Below are positions 53,843 through 62,983 of a stretch of 64,000 nucleotides of DNA, one piece after another. The notes under the pieces are model-generated. The model searched no databases. It had not been told where the DNA came from and was given only the letters and a program-made list of their open reading frames with translations. Source of the stretch: Pseudovibrio exalbescens (GTDB lineage Bacteria; Pseudomonadota; Alphaproteobacteria; Rhizobiales; Stappiaceae); assembly GCF_028737195.1 (NCBI RefSeq), contig NZ_JAQZAJ010000010.1, forward strand, positions 1-64,000, written 5' to 3'. Made by a program: the position numbers and the translations under genes. Position 1 is the first letter of the stretch. Each line of letters begins with the position of its first letter.

Positions 53843-54217
53843 ATGACGCTACAACGAAAGACCTATCCATTTCTGCCCGATGCGGTGGGCCCCTACGCCC
53901 ATGCCGTCAAGCATGGCACCGCGCTGTATCTCTCCGGTCTTACGGCCTATGGGACAAAGGCGCAATCAGGGACCACTCAGGAGCAGGCAGAGGAAATCCT
54001 TCATCAGATCGCGTCAATCGCTGTGGCAGAGGGTACGGACCTTCGAAACCTGATCAAGGTCACCATTTTCGTCACCGACATGTCCACGCTTGGCAACCTG
54101 CGACAGCTCTTGTCACAGGCCTATGGGTGTCACTTGCCCGCAAGCTCGCTGGTGGAGGTCAAAGGCTTGGTACATCCGGACCTGAAGATTGAGATGGAAG
54201 CAATTCTGGCGACGTGA
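53843..54217 (+). CDS. RidA family protein (reactive intermediate deaminase)
   Basis: This 124-residue protein with the YjgF/RidA trimer fold has AVGPYAHAVKHGTALYLSGLTAYG, NLIKVTIFVTDMSTLGNL and the C-terminal SSLVEVKGLVHPDLKIEMEAI, where RidA has an Arg and Glu at the active site. The usual R-V-E-V motif Arg is replaced here (SLVEV), so imine deaminase activity is uncertain and it may belong to an Rid subfamily without it. It lies 77 bp upstream of the LysE-family gene on the same strand. Confidence 0.8.
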   Translation: MTLQRKTYPFLPDAVGPYAHAVKHGTALYLSGLTAYGTKAQSGTTQEQAEEILHQIASIAVAEGTDLRNLIKVTIFVTDMSTLGNLRQLLSQAYGCHLPASSLVEVKGLVHPDLKIEMEAILAT

Positions 54218-54294
54218 AAACAAAAACGGACGCGCTCTTGTTTCTTTCCAAGTCATAAACCAAGATCAGCCAACCAAGAAAACCGGAGCGGCCT

Positions 54295-54921
54295 GTGATC
54301 CCGATTGAAACTCTCTCGGCCTTTGTAGCTGTTGTTATAGTGCTCGCGTTGACACCGGGGCCGGATAATCTCTTCGTGCTCACCCAGTCTGCCGTTTCCG
54401 GCCGTCTGTCGGGCATTGCCGTTACCTTCGGCTTGAGCACGGGCGTCATCTTTCACACCATCGCTGTGGCGCTTGGTGTCGCGGCCATCTTCCAGACGTC
54501 AGCTCTGGCGTTTTCCTTGCTGAAATACGCTGGGGCCGCCTACCTGCTTTATCTCGCATGGGGCGCCTTTCGCGCCAAGGCCGCGCCCATTGGCGTAGGC
54601 GGCGGGCCAAAGCTCAGCTACTGGGCGCTTTATCGTCGCGGCGTGATCATGAACATCACGAATCCCAAGGTCTCAATCTTCTTTCTGTCGTTCCTGCCCC
54701 AGTTCGTGAACCCACAAGCGGGCCCGCTGTTTCCGCAGTTCATTCAACTGGGTTTCGTGTTCATCCTCTGCACCATTCTGGTGTTCGGCGGCATTGCCGT
54801 GCTGGCGGGGACGATCGGTGAGAAGCTGGGCAAATCCGCAAGTGCTCAGTCCATCATGAACAAGATTGCAGGCACCGTGTTTGTCGGCCTTGCGCTGAAG
54901 CTCGCCACAACCACCCGTTAG
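54295..54921 (+). CDS. LysE/RhtB family amino-acid exporter
   Basis: This 208-residue protein has six helices and TPGPDNLFVLTQSAVSGRLSGIAVTFGLSTG, the LysE/RhtB signature, plus NITNPKVSIFFLSFLPQFV. GTG 54295 has GGAG six bases upstream. Members export amino acids such as threonine, homoserine or lysine; the substrate is not evident. It is probably cotranscribed with the RidA gene. Confidence 0.87.
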   Translation: MIPIETLSAFVAVVIVLALTPGPDNLFVLTQSAVSGRLSGIAVTFGLSTGVIFHTIAVALGVAAIFQTSALAFSLLKYAGAAYLLYLAWGAFRAKAAPIGVGGGPKLSYWALYRRGVIMNITNPKVSIFFLSFLPQFVNPQAGPLFPQFIQLGFVFILCTILVFGGIAVLAGTIGEKLGKSASAQSIMNKIAGTVFVGLALKLATTTR

Positions 54922-55050
54922 GCGTGAAGGCAACCATCAGCGTTCCGCGCGGCGTGGACCAGTGGTCCTGCACTGCCACGGCAGTCGCGCTGACCATCTG
55001 ACGGGTGGAAGGCCTTGCAAGTGAACCAGCCAGCCCATCGGCCGGGAGAA

Positions 55051-55071
55051 AGCGCCTGAAGGTCAGGCGCT
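55051..55071 (-). terminator. Hairpin at the end of the iron transporter permease gene
   Basis: Stem AGCGCCTGA / TCAGGCGCT (9 bp) overlaps the final codons of the minus-strand permease gene. It is followed by TTTCTCC, a modest T-run, so termination is plausible but weak. Confidence 0.45.
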
Positions 55072-56817
55072 CTCTGGTGCAACAACCGCTGGTGCCAACG
55101 CCGCGGAACGCGTGTTTTGTTTCTGGCGGAAGGTCTTCACCGTGGTGCGGGCAAGCAGCACAACAGGCACCACACCCACCAGAACGATGAGGAGGGCAGG
55201 CAAGGCAGCATCCTCGAACGCTTCGCGGGAAGCGGCGGTAAACACGGTTGTAGCCAACGTGTCGAAGTTGAAGGGCCGCAGCAACAAGGTCGCGGGCAAC
55301 TCCTTCATGCATTCCACAAAGGCCAGCAGCATGGCGGAGGAAAGAACTGGCTTCATCAGCGGCATATGCACTTTGGCCAGTGTCCCGAGAGCGCTCTGCC
55401 CCAACGTGCGCGAGGCCATATCCAGATGCGGGGAGATCTTGCCGAAACCGCTGTCGATCTGGCCATAAGACACCGCAAGAAACCGCACCACATAAGCGTA
55501 GATCAACGCAGTGCCGGACCCAAGCAGGATCAGGCCGGTGGAAATGCCAAACAGATCACGCAGGCTGTTTGCCACAGCGTTGTCGAGCGCGGCCACCGGA
55601 AACAGAATACCAACGGCCAGAATGGTGCCTGGAACGGCATAGCCGATGGAGGCCAAGCGTCCCATGTTGGTTGTCAAGGGCGATGGGTTCAGGCGGCGTG
55701 TGTAGGCCAGGGCAAGGCTCACAGCGATGGAGACGACAGCCGCAATGGCCGAGAGCCAGAGTGTATTGTTTGCCGCCTGCCAAAGGTCCGGGTTGAAGAA
55801 CTCTTCACGCCGGCGCAGCGCTTTGCTGAGCAGCAGCAGGGCAGGGAAAACAAAGCCAAACAGGATCGGCAGCGCGCAGGCCAGCACCGCCATCCAGCCG
55901 CGAAGGCCTTTCAAGGCATAGCTCGGCAGGGCTCGTGTTTCACTTCCGTTAGATTGGTAAAACCGCTGTCGGCGGCGCGCATAGTGTTCCAGCCAGATCA
56001 GGCCGAAAACAATCAGCAGCATCACGCTCGCCAGCTGAGCTGCGCCGGTCAGGCTGGACCGGTTCAGCCACGTTTCATAAACCGAGAAGGTGAGGGTCTT
56101 CACGCCAAAGAACGTCACCGTGCCGATGTCATTCAGGCACTCCATCAGCGCCAGCGTCACCCCCACGGCAATGGCCGGGCGCGCAAGCGGCAGGGCGACT
56201 TTGAGGAAAAGGCGCAGCGGACCCGCGCCAAGTGTCCGGGAGACGTCGAGTGTGCCAGCAGACTGAATCAGAAAGCTCGCGCGTGAAGTGAGGTAAACAT
56301 AAGGGTAGAGCACGAAGCCCATCACGAAGATGGCACCACCCAGCGAGCGCACCTCTGGAAACCAGTAGTCTCGTGAGGTCTGGAAGCCAAAGAGCGACCG
56401 GAGGGTGGATTGAACAACGCCCGTATAATCGAGAATTTCAACGTATGAAAAGGCAATGATGTAAGTCGGCACAGCCAACGGCAAAAGCAGCGCCAGATCA
56501 AAGAAGCGCCGCCCCGGAAACCGGCACATGGTCACCAGCCACGCTGTCCCAACACCCACCACAAGGGTCAGCGCCCCTACGCCCACAAGCAGGAGGATGG
56601 TGGTCCACACAGCGCCGGGCAGGACCGTTTCAATCAAGTGTCGCCAGTTGTCTCCGGCGGATCCCAGCGCAAGGTAAAGCACAGTCAGAACAGGAAGAAC
56701 TGACAGCACAGTGAGGGCGATGGTTCCAAACGCGAGAACCCGCTCCCCTCGCGAAAGGGGGGCGGGCGCCGCGAACACATGCTGTTTATGTTGTGTTGTT
56801 TCAGCGTGTACCGTCAT
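55063..56817 (-). CDS. Iron(III) ABC transporter permease (FbpB type, fused two-domain)
   Basis: This 584-residue permease holds two homologous halves of six helices each. The coupling loops are SRTLGAGPLRLFLKVALPLA (first half, around residue 180) and ASRTLGQSALGTLAKVHMPL (second half, around residue 465). This length and duplication are typical of FbpB/SfuB permeases. It lies 7 bp downstream of the iron-binding protein gene. No ATPase gene follows within the window, so the partner must be encoded elsewhere. Confidence 0.88.
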   Translation of the reverse strand: MTVHAETTQHKQHVFAAPAPLSRGERVLAFGTIALTVLSVLPVLTVLYLALGSAGDNWRHLIETVLPGAVWTTILLLVGVGALTLVVGVGTAWLVTMCRFPGRRFFDLALLLPLAVPTYIIAFSYVEILDYTGVVQSTLRSLFGFQTSRDYWFPEVRSLGGAIFVMGFVLYPYVYLTSRASFLIQSAGTLDVSRTLGAGPLRLFLKVALPLARPAIAVGVTLALMECLNDIGTVTFFGVKTLTFSVYETWLNRSSLTGAAQLASVMLLIVFGLIWLEHYARRRQRFYQSNGSETRALPSYALKGLRGWMAVLACALPILFGFVFPALLLLSKALRRREEFFNPDLWQAANNTLWLSAIAAVVSIAVSLALAYTRRLNPSPLTTNMGRLASIGYAVPGTILAVGILFPVAALDNAVANSLRDLFGISTGLILLGSGTALIYAYVVRFLAVSYGQIDSGFGKISPHLDMASRTLGQSALGTLAKVHMPLMKPVLSSAMLLAFVECMKELPATLLLRPFNFDTLATTVFTAASREAFEDAALPALLIVLVGVVPVVLLARTTVKTFRQKQNTRSAALAPAVVAPESA

Positions 56818-56824
56818 TCAGGCC

Positions 56825-57883
56825 TCAGCTGGCAGGTCCTTCGTCAAAGCCGACGCGGTCAACCAGCTCACTGGCAGTCTTGCGGTTCTTGGCAATAACA
56901 TCGAGAGAAATCGGGTCAGCCTTGAAGTCACCCCAAGCCTTCACGCGGTCAGAAGCCTCTGCGCCTTTAATAACCGGGTACTCGAAGTTCTCTGCAGCGT
57001 AGATCTGCTGTGCTTCAGCGGAGGAAAGGAACTCCATCAGCTTCAGAGCGTTTTCGGCATTTGGTGCGTGCTTGGCCATCACCACACCGGAGATGTTCAC
57101 GTGGGTGCCGCGCTCTTCAGTGTTCGGGAACAGAATGCGGACAGACTTTGCCCATTCCTTCTGCTCTGGGTCCTTCTCGTTGGTTTCCATCTTGCCCATG
57201 TAGTAGGTGTTGCCAAGAGCGATGTCACACTCACCAGCATAGATGGACTTTACCTGTGCGCGGTCGTTGCCGGTTGGCTTGCGTGCAAGGTTGTCGCGCA
57301 CGGCTTCCAGCCACTTTTCGGTTTCTTCAGCGCCGTGGTGTGCAACCATGGAAGCGAACAGACCGATGGAGTAAACGTGCTGACCGGAACGGGTGCAGAT
57401 GCGGCCCTTCCACTTCTCATCAGCCAGATCTTCATAGGTGATGTTCTCATCTTCTACACGGTCTTTGGAAGCGTAGATGATGCGGGCACGGGTGGTCAGA
57501 CCAAACCAGTGGCCTTCCGGGTCGCGCAGGTTTTCAGGAATGTTGGCATTGATGATGTCATTGGAAACAGGCTGGGTCACACCCAGATCCTTTGCGCCCT
57601 GAAGGCGGCCAATGTCCACGGTCATCAGTACGTCCGCAGGGGAGTTCTCGCCCTCAGCCTGCATACGTTCAGCCAAACCCTTGGAAGCGAACACAACGTT
57701 GGTCTTGATGCCGGTTTCGTTGGTGAATGCATCCAGAAGTGGCTTGATGAGTTCTGGCTGGCGATAGGAGTAGATGTTTACTTCGTCAGCAGCGCTGACA
57801 GCTGGTGAAAAGCCGACAACGCCTGCAACGGACAGGGTGACCGCTGCTGCACTCATTTTTACCGAACGCTTGGTAAATACCAT
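56825..57883 (-). CDS. Iron(III)-binding periplasmic protein (FbpA/FutA-like)
   Basis: This 352-residue binding protein has a signal peptide ending near FSPAVSAAD. The mature part begins EVNIYSYRQPELIKPLLDAF, with the first iron-ligand Tyr region, and has CDIALGNTYYMGKM with the paired tyrosines that bind ferric ion, and SGVVMAKHAPNAENALKLMEF. It delivers iron to the adjacent permease. An Irr-type box lies 114 bp upstream of the start, making iron control likely. Confidence 0.88.
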   Translation of the reverse strand: MVFTKRSVKMSAAAVTLSVAGVVGFSPAVSAADEVNIYSYRQPELIKPLLDAFTNETGIKTNVVFASKGLAERMQAEGENSPADVLMTVDIGRLQGAKDLGVTQPVSNDIINANIPENLRDPEGHWFGLTTRARIIYASKDRVEDENITYEDLADEKWKGRICTRSGQHVYSIGLFASMVAHHGAEETEKWLEAVRDNLARKPTGNDRAQVKSIYAGECDIALGNTYYMGKMETNEKDPEQKEWAKSVRILFPNTEERGTHVNISGVVMAKHAPNAENALKLMEFLSSAEAQQIYAAENFEYPVIKGAEASDRVKAWGDFKADPISLDVIAKNRKTASELVDRVGFDEGPAS

Positions 57884-58200
57884 AGAACCCTTTGCCTTTC
57901 GTTTAAGAGCTTTTCTCTAGGTTTAAACTCGTAAGTCGGCGGCAATATCAAAAAGTGGACTTTAATTGTCAACTATTATCGCAAGCAAAAACAATAGGTT
58001 AGAACCCTTCTAAACTGCCTGTGACGCTGGATTTTGGCTATCTAGCTGCATTTGCGAATGATTTTCATTTGCGCGACAAGCCGCCGCACCTGAATTTTTC
58101 TAAGAATACTAACAGGTTGGAATTGGAAAAAGTCAGCCAGCGCCGAGAGGTGGGTTATCAGTTGATTCTACTAGTGAGTTTGGAGAGGGCGGCCACGTGG
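57884..58200. other. 317-bp intergenic region holding the iron-transporter promoter
   Basis: The iron-binding-protein promoter and Irr box (57998-58015) lie here. The segment 58021-58200 after the threonine dehydratase stop holds no supported gene; the long plus-strand frame there is a shadow of that gene. Confidence 0.5.
57998..58015 (-). promoter_or_regulatory. Irr-type iron control element (ICE box)
   Basis: The minus strand reads GTTTAGAAGGGTTCTAAC, close to the published ICE consensus TTTAGAA-N3-TTCTAAA, with a single mismatch at the last position. It lies upstream of the iron(III)-binding-protein gene. Irr is a haem-sensitive Fur-family regulator of Hyphomicrobiales that binds this element. 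Confidence 0.75.
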
Positions 58201-59169
58201 TCAGGCGCTTGGTGTTCGCCCGGCAAGGATGTCGTGCATCCAATGGCGGTCGATGTTCTGCCCACACAGAACAACCGCAACCCGTTTGCCTGCCCATTTA
58301 GCCCTTTCCTGCATCAGGCCAGCCAGCGACGCGGCACCTGCGCCTTCAGAAAGGTTGTGCGTTGCGCGGTAGAGAATGCGAATGGCCTCGGCAATTTCGT
58401 CGTCACTCACCTGCACCATATGGTCCACCCCTGCGCGTATGATGGCAGCCGCTTCCGGGTCGGGATCAGCGACGGCAAGGCCGTCTGCAAAAGTGGGCTT
58501 GCTGGGCGCGCCCTGCATGTCGCCGCTCTCGACAGCCCTCACATACGCAGGTGCATTCTCGGAAACGACGCCAATCACACGGGTCTCTGCGCGGAATATG
58601 GCTTTGGCTGCCAGCACACCGCAAATGCCGTTTCCAAGGCCCATGGGTACAAAGACCGCATCCAGACGTGGCGCTTTGCGAAACAGCTCCATGGCGTAAG
58701 TCGCGCTGCCTTTCACAAGGTCCATGTGAAATGAGGGGATGGAGTTGTAGCGTGCTTCCTCGGAAATCGTGAATGCGCGCTCCTGCGCTTCTTCAAAGGA
58801 TGAGCCATGTTCAATGAGAAACGCCCCCATGGCTTGAACCGCCGCGTTCTGCTCTGGGGAGTTTCCTTGTGGCACAACGGAAGCGACGTTGAAGCCGTAA
58901 ATCTTGGCGGCCCATGCCATGCTGAGGCCATGGTTGCCTCGCGTTGCGGTGATAAAGCTTGTGCCGGAGGGGTGTTGCCGCGCCATTGCTTCCATGTAAA
59001 CCAGACTGCCTCTGGCCTTGAAAGAGCCTGTCGGGGCGTGGTTCTCATGCTTTACGAGCACCTGGCATCCTGCATGCTGATCCAGAAGTGGCCAGCCATA
59101 AAGGGGCGTAGGGGCCATGTGCCGATAAACGGTAGTGGCAGCCTCTTCCAGAGCGGCGAGTGTCAGCAT
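58201..59169 (-). CDS. Threonine/serine dehydratase family PLP enzyme
   Basis: This 322-residue fold-type II PLP enzyme has Lys51 in PTGSFKARGS as the Schiff-base residue, TATRGNHGLSMAWAAK, and GLGNGICGVLAAK (phosphate-binding glycine loop). A regulatory ACT domain is absent, as in the catabolic or biodegradative type. It deaminates threonine or serine; it could also be a racemase or hydroxyaspartate dehydratase. It sits 54 bp downstream of the sensor-kinase gene on the same strand. Confidence 0.85.
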   Translation of the reverse strand: MLTLAALEEAATTVYRHMAPTPLYGWPLLDQHAGCQVLVKHENHAPTGSFKARGSLVYMEAMARQHPSGTSFITATRGNHGLSMAWAAKIYGFNVASVVPQGNSPEQNAAVQAMGAFLIEHGSSFEEAQERAFTISEEARYNSIPSFHMDLVKGSATYAMELFRKAPRLDAVFVPMGLGNGICGVLAAKAIFRAETRVIGVVSENAPAYVRAVESGDMQGAPSKPTFADGLAVADPDPEAAAIIRAGVDHMVQVSDDEIAEAIRILYRATHNLSEGAGAASLAGLMQERAKWAGKRVAVVLCGQNIDRHWMHDILAGRTPSA

Positions 59170-59223
59170 GGTCTTTCATCCCCGGTTATGGGTAAAGGAG
59201 ACCGCGCCGCTCCGGTGTTTGTC

Positions 59224-62070
59224 TTATTCGGTTAGTACCCGTTGCGGCGGGAATGTGATCTCGGCAAGTGTACCCACGCCTTCTTCAGATTCTATTGCAA
59301 ACATTGCTCTATTTGCTTCGGCAAGAGCCTTTGTCAGCGGCAGTCCCAGCCCGCTGCCGCGCACTTCCGGCGACGGGTTGATCTGGCGGAACGGCTGCAT
59401 GGCGGCATCAAGGTCCGACGGGCTCATGCCTCGGCCAGTGTCGCGCACGCGCAGCATCACTTCACCAGTAGGCTCCAGAGCAAGCGACACAATCACTTGC
59501 CCACCCGCCTTGTTGAACTTGATGGCATTGGAAAGCAGGTTCAGCGTGATTTGCCTCAGCGCGCGCGGGTCCGCCACGATCCGCGGTACAGAACTTGGTA
59601 GGCTGGCGCGAATGATCACTTTTTCCCGGTTCGCCTGCGGTTGCAACAGTGCCACGCATTCGCGAATGGTTTCGGCGGCAGACACAGCCTCAAAGGACAG
59701 CTCCATATGGCCCGCTTCAATCTTGGCAAGATCGAGAAGGTCGTTGAGCAGGCTCATGATGTGAGTGCCGGACCGGTGAATGTCGGCGAGGTATTCCTTG
59801 TAGCGGTCGCTGCCCAGCTCGCCAAACCGTTCTTCCTGCATCACCTCGGCAAAGCCGATGATGGCATTCAGCGGTGTCCGGATCTCATGGCTGATCTTGG
59901 CAAGGAAGTCCGACTTCTGCGCATTGGAGCTTTCCGCTTCTTTGCGCGCCGAAATCAGTTCTTCTTCCGCAGTCTTCCACTGTGTGATGTCGCGGATCAC
60001 GGCGCAATACTTGGAGCTTTCATCGGTGCTCACATGACCCATTGTCATGAACAACGGAATGAGGCCGCCATTGCTGGCCTTGCCGATCACTTCCCGGCCA
60101 TCGTTCAAAAGGCTTGCAACACCGTTGGAGGCGAGGCCTTCAAGATAATCAAGAGCATCCCGGTGGCTTTCAGGAGCCAGATAGTCCGTCAGTGGCGCGC
60201 CGACAATTTCATCGGGTTCGGCGGAAAACAGCGCCTGCGCTGAGTAGTTCGCCGTCAAGATGCGCCCGTCGCGGGAAAGGACCAGCACGCCATCGGTCGC
60301 TGTCTCCAGTACGGACTCCAGCTCCATCACACGGTTCTTGAGGTCGGCAGCTTCCGCGCTCGGTGCAGAAGTTTCGACCTCTCCGGGCGTTGGTGCGGCA
60401 GGGCTTGCGACTTCCGGCTTCAAGCTCAGAGAAATCATGAGGGCTTGGCCCCCGTTCCACGGCACCGAATGCATACGGGCGTCAACCGGACGAACGCCGC
60501 CTGTTCCAAGGCGAACATGCATGATCCGGTCCAGCGTTTCCGCTGGCGGGGCAGGGCACTCCTCTGGTTCGGCAAAAATCGCTTCCAGTCCACCCGCTTT
60601 TTGCAGGGCTTCAAACCGGTCGTAGCCCAGCAGCTCCAGCAGTGTGTCGTTGGCGTAGACCACATCGCGGTCGCGCACAATGGCAACGCCAATAGGCAAC
60701 CGGTCCAGAAGCCGCGGATCGATCGGACTTGCCTGCGGTTTGTCCGGAATCCGTCCCGGTGCCTGCTGCCGCGCTGCCGCTTCGCCTTCCAGCTCATGGC
60801 GTGGCCGCTGGGTAACAACGCGTGTCACATTATCTGCCGGGGCAGGAGCAGGGGCCGGAACCTCCGCAACCGGGCGCTTCACCTCCGGCTGTGTCTGTGG
60901 AGCGGCGGCAGGCGCATGCGCTTCGGCAGCAGGTCGTTTGTTATCCTGCGGCGCGGGGCGCTTGTTCACCTCACTTGGCTTAGGGGCACCTGTTGTTGCA
61001 CCCAAAGCATCGGCAATTTTATTGAAAGCGTCTTGCTCAGGTTTGGAAAGCCCAGCCATTGCATTGCTTTCAATGCTGCTGTTGGTGCGCTCTACAAACT
61101 TGACGATGTTGCTTGTCAGATCGAACAGGCTCTTGGGGCCGCGGCTCTGATACTTTTTTGGCGCGTCCGGCAGGTCGGCTATCGCTTTAGCAAAAGCGTC
61201 CATCCCTGCATCAGGTGAGGGCTGGTCGTCATCATCACGCTTGAACGGCACAATCTCGTCTTCCGCCGCCCGTTCCAAAGCCTCATGAATTTGCGGGTCT
61301 TCCTCGTGAGGTGCATGGTCTGTCGAGGCTTGCTCGTGTGCTTCGGTTGCTTCTGGTGTCGCCTCTGCGCAGACTTCTGTGTCCGCTTCAGGTTCCGCAC
61401 TGTCAGCTTCCGGAGCGCTATCCGCAATCGTGAAGGCGTCAGGCTCAAAGCCGTCATCGCCGATAACATCGGCCAGCTCGCTCAGCTTGGCGTCTTCCAG
61501 CTCGTGCTCGGCAGCAGGTGCTTGTTCGCTCACCGGGGTTTCAGCCGAAGAAACCTGCTCAGTTTGCGGGGGCAGGGCTTCAGTCGGTGTTGCTTTCTCC
61601 GCGACCGCCTCAACTTCGGGCGCTTCCTCAACGAGTGCTTCAGCTGCAACGGGCGCGGCAACGGGTGAAGCCGCCAACGCGGTCAGCGGATCAACATAGC
61701 GCGCGCTCTCGCGGGCCTGCACGCTTCGGATCATGCCAAAGCCGTTGTAGCCCGTCAGCTTGCCATCCTCGTCAAACACGGGCTGCGCTGCCAGATCAAT
61801 CGGAACACACAGGGTGGAGTTGCACACCGGCCAAAGAACGGTTTTCCCGCTGAAGGCACGCTGCTTGTTCAGAGCCTTGTGCAGGTCATGAGGCAAGTCG
61901 ACATTCAGGGCCTCCGCAACCTCAGGGAACTTGCGTCCCACAAGAACTGCGTCCTGCGGTCCAACATTGTCCATGAAAGGTGCAGAAAACTCCTTGAATT
62001 GAAGTTCTCCATCCATTTGCCAGGCGAAATGTACAGGCCGCTGACGGCGTTTGAATACAAAGTCAGCCAC
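59224..62070 (-). CDS. PAS-containing sensor histidine kinase, PdhS/PleC-like
   Basis: This 948-residue kinase has an N-terminal region of about 130 residues that resembles a PAS-like sensor (FVFKRRQRPVHFAWQ). A long acidic/Ala-Pro-rich, probably disordered linker follows (about 130-430), then two PAS domains (about 460-550 and 580-690), HisKA with His728 (AKISHEIRTPLNAIIGFAEVM) and HATPase (LLSNAIKFNK, DTGRGMSP, GSGLGLPLTKAL). No membrane segment is evident, so it is cytoplasmic. The HisKA sequence and length match the PdhS/PleC/DivJ group, which controls DivK and polarity. Phosphatase-specific features cannot be judged from sequence alone. Confidence 0.8.
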   Translation of the reverse strand: MADFVFKRRQRPVHFAWQMDGELQFKEFSAPFMDNVGPQDAVLVGRKFPEVAEALNVDLPHDLHKALNKQRAFSGKTVLWPVCNSTLCVPIDLAAQPVFDEDGKLTGYNGFGMIRSVQARESARYVDPLTALAASPVAAPVAAEALVEEAPEVEAVAEKATPTEALPPQTEQVSSAETPVSEQAPAAEHELEDAKLSELADVIGDDGFEPDAFTIADSAPEADSAEPEADTEVCAEATPEATEAHEQASTDHAPHEEDPQIHEALERAAEDEIVPFKRDDDDQPSPDAGMDAFAKAIADLPDAPKKYQSRGPKSLFDLTSNIVKFVERTNSSIESNAMAGLSKPEQDAFNKIADALGATTGAPKPSEVNKRPAPQDNKRPAAEAHAPAAAPQTQPEVKRPVAEVPAPAPAPADNVTRVVTQRPRHELEGEAAARQQAPGRIPDKPQASPIDPRLLDRLPIGVAIVRDRDVVYANDTLLELLGYDRFEALQKAGGLEAIFAEPEECPAPPAETLDRIMHVRLGTGGVRPVDARMHSVPWNGGQALMISLSLKPEVASPAAPTPGEVETSAPSAEAADLKNRVMELESVLETATDGVLVLSRDGRILTANYSAQALFSAEPDEIVGAPLTDYLAPESHRDALDYLEGLASNGVASLLNDGREVIGKASNGGLIPLFMTMGHVSTDESSKYCAVIRDITQWKTAEEELISARKEAESSNAQKSDFLAKISHEIRTPLNAIIGFAEVMQEERFGELGSDRYKEYLADIHRSGTHIMSLLNDLLDLAKIEAGHMELSFEAVSAAETIRECVALLQPQANREKVIIRASLPSSVPRIVADPRALRQITLNLLSNAIKFNKAGGQVIVSLALEPTGEVMLRVRDTGRGMSPSDLDAAMQPFRQINPSPEVRGSGLGLPLTKALAEANRAMFAIESEEGVGTLAEITFPPQRVLTE

Positions 62071-62418
62071 TTTTACTTCCCCTTGTCTGGCAGTGATCCG
62101 GAATACCCATTGTTTATAATGATCTACCGTAAATTTAGTCCCGTGTCAGCGGGGAGCGTCACAACATACTACTGAGTTTCGGGCAACTCGATAAGCGAAG
62201 AATTCGACCATTCCATGCTCTGTTTAATGAACACCTATAGAAATTGATGAATGGGGTGCAAACAAGCGGTTTTCCAGCGTTTTTTCAAATGGCGTCATGC
62301 TTGCCCCGGTGTCCCCCTTGGTCTTATTGTTTCCCAGGTGATCTAGAGTAAGGTGTAATAACTGAGCCATATTTCACTGGCAAAGTACTCAGGGTTGTAA
62401 AAGTGGAGGAGGGAGAGC
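62071..62418. other. 348-bp intergenic region between the divergent PdhS-like and phasin genes
   Basis: No gene supported. The promoters of both genes should lie here. GGAGGGAG occurs just before ATG 62419. Confidence 0.45.
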
Positions 62419-62805
62419 ATGTCTCAGGATAAGATGTCCTTTGAAATTCCAGAGCAGATGCGTGACATGGCCGACAAAAGTCTCGAGCAGGCAAAGAAAG
62501 CCTTCGAGGATTACGTCTCAATGACCCATGGAACGTTGGGCAACATTGAAGCGGCGGCGACTACCGCACAGTCAGAAGGCGCGGAGCTGAACAAGCAGGC
62601 CGTTGCGTTCGCGGAAGAAAACATTTCTTCGGCATTCGACTACGCGCAAAAGCTGTGCGCTGCAACATCCTACAATGAACTCATGGAGCTGAACAAAGCT
62701 TTCATGGAAAAGCAGATGCAGATTGCAGGTGAGCAGGCCCGAGTCATGAGCGACAAGACGGCTCATGCAGCCAGTGAAACAGCAAAGAAATTCACTGAAA
62801 AATAA
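62419..62805 (+). CDS. Phasin family protein (copy 1)
   Basis: This 128-residue protein, almost all helix, has FEIPEQMRDMADKSLEQAKKAFEDYV and FAQKLCAATSYNEL-type repeats typical of the phasin_2 family. Phasins coat polyhydroxyalkanoate granules and control granule size. GGAGGGAG precedes the ATG. It is followed by a second phasin gene; a strong terminator lies between. Confidence 0.87.
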   Translation: MSQDKMSFEIPEQMRDMADKSLEQAKKAFEDYVSMTHGTLGNIEAAATTAQSEGAELNKQAVAFAEENISSAFDYAQKLCAATSYNELMELNKAFMEKQMQIAGEQARVMSDKTAHAASETAKKFTEK

Positions 62806-62847
62806 TCGACAATGCGGCCTCGTGGGCGCTGTCCTGGATCTGGTTTG

Positions 62848-62887
62848 TTGTGCGGTGCAAAAATATGTTGCGCCGCACAATTTTTTT
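62848..62887 (+). terminator. Rho-independent terminator after the first phasin gene
   Basis: A 13-bp stem with one G-T pair (TTGTGCGGTGCAA / TTGCGCCGCACAA), a 7-base AT loop and seven T residues. Classic intrinsic terminator. Confidence 0.93.
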
Positions 62888-62983
62888 GAGTAGGTTACTC
62901 GAAAGTGACGTTACAGGAACATGAGTTCATTTGCACGCGTCACTCAGAATTTGTCGAAATCAAATGAAGTCTAGGAGTTGAAG

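Noticed and set aside
55117-56286. 389-residue plus-strand reading frame opposite the iron permease gene
   Set aside because: It is His/Gln-rich low-complexity translation complementary to hydrophobic membrane codons.
58021-58734. 237-residue plus-strand reading frame
   Set aside because: It is the complement of the threonine dehydratase gene and lacks a ribosome binding site.
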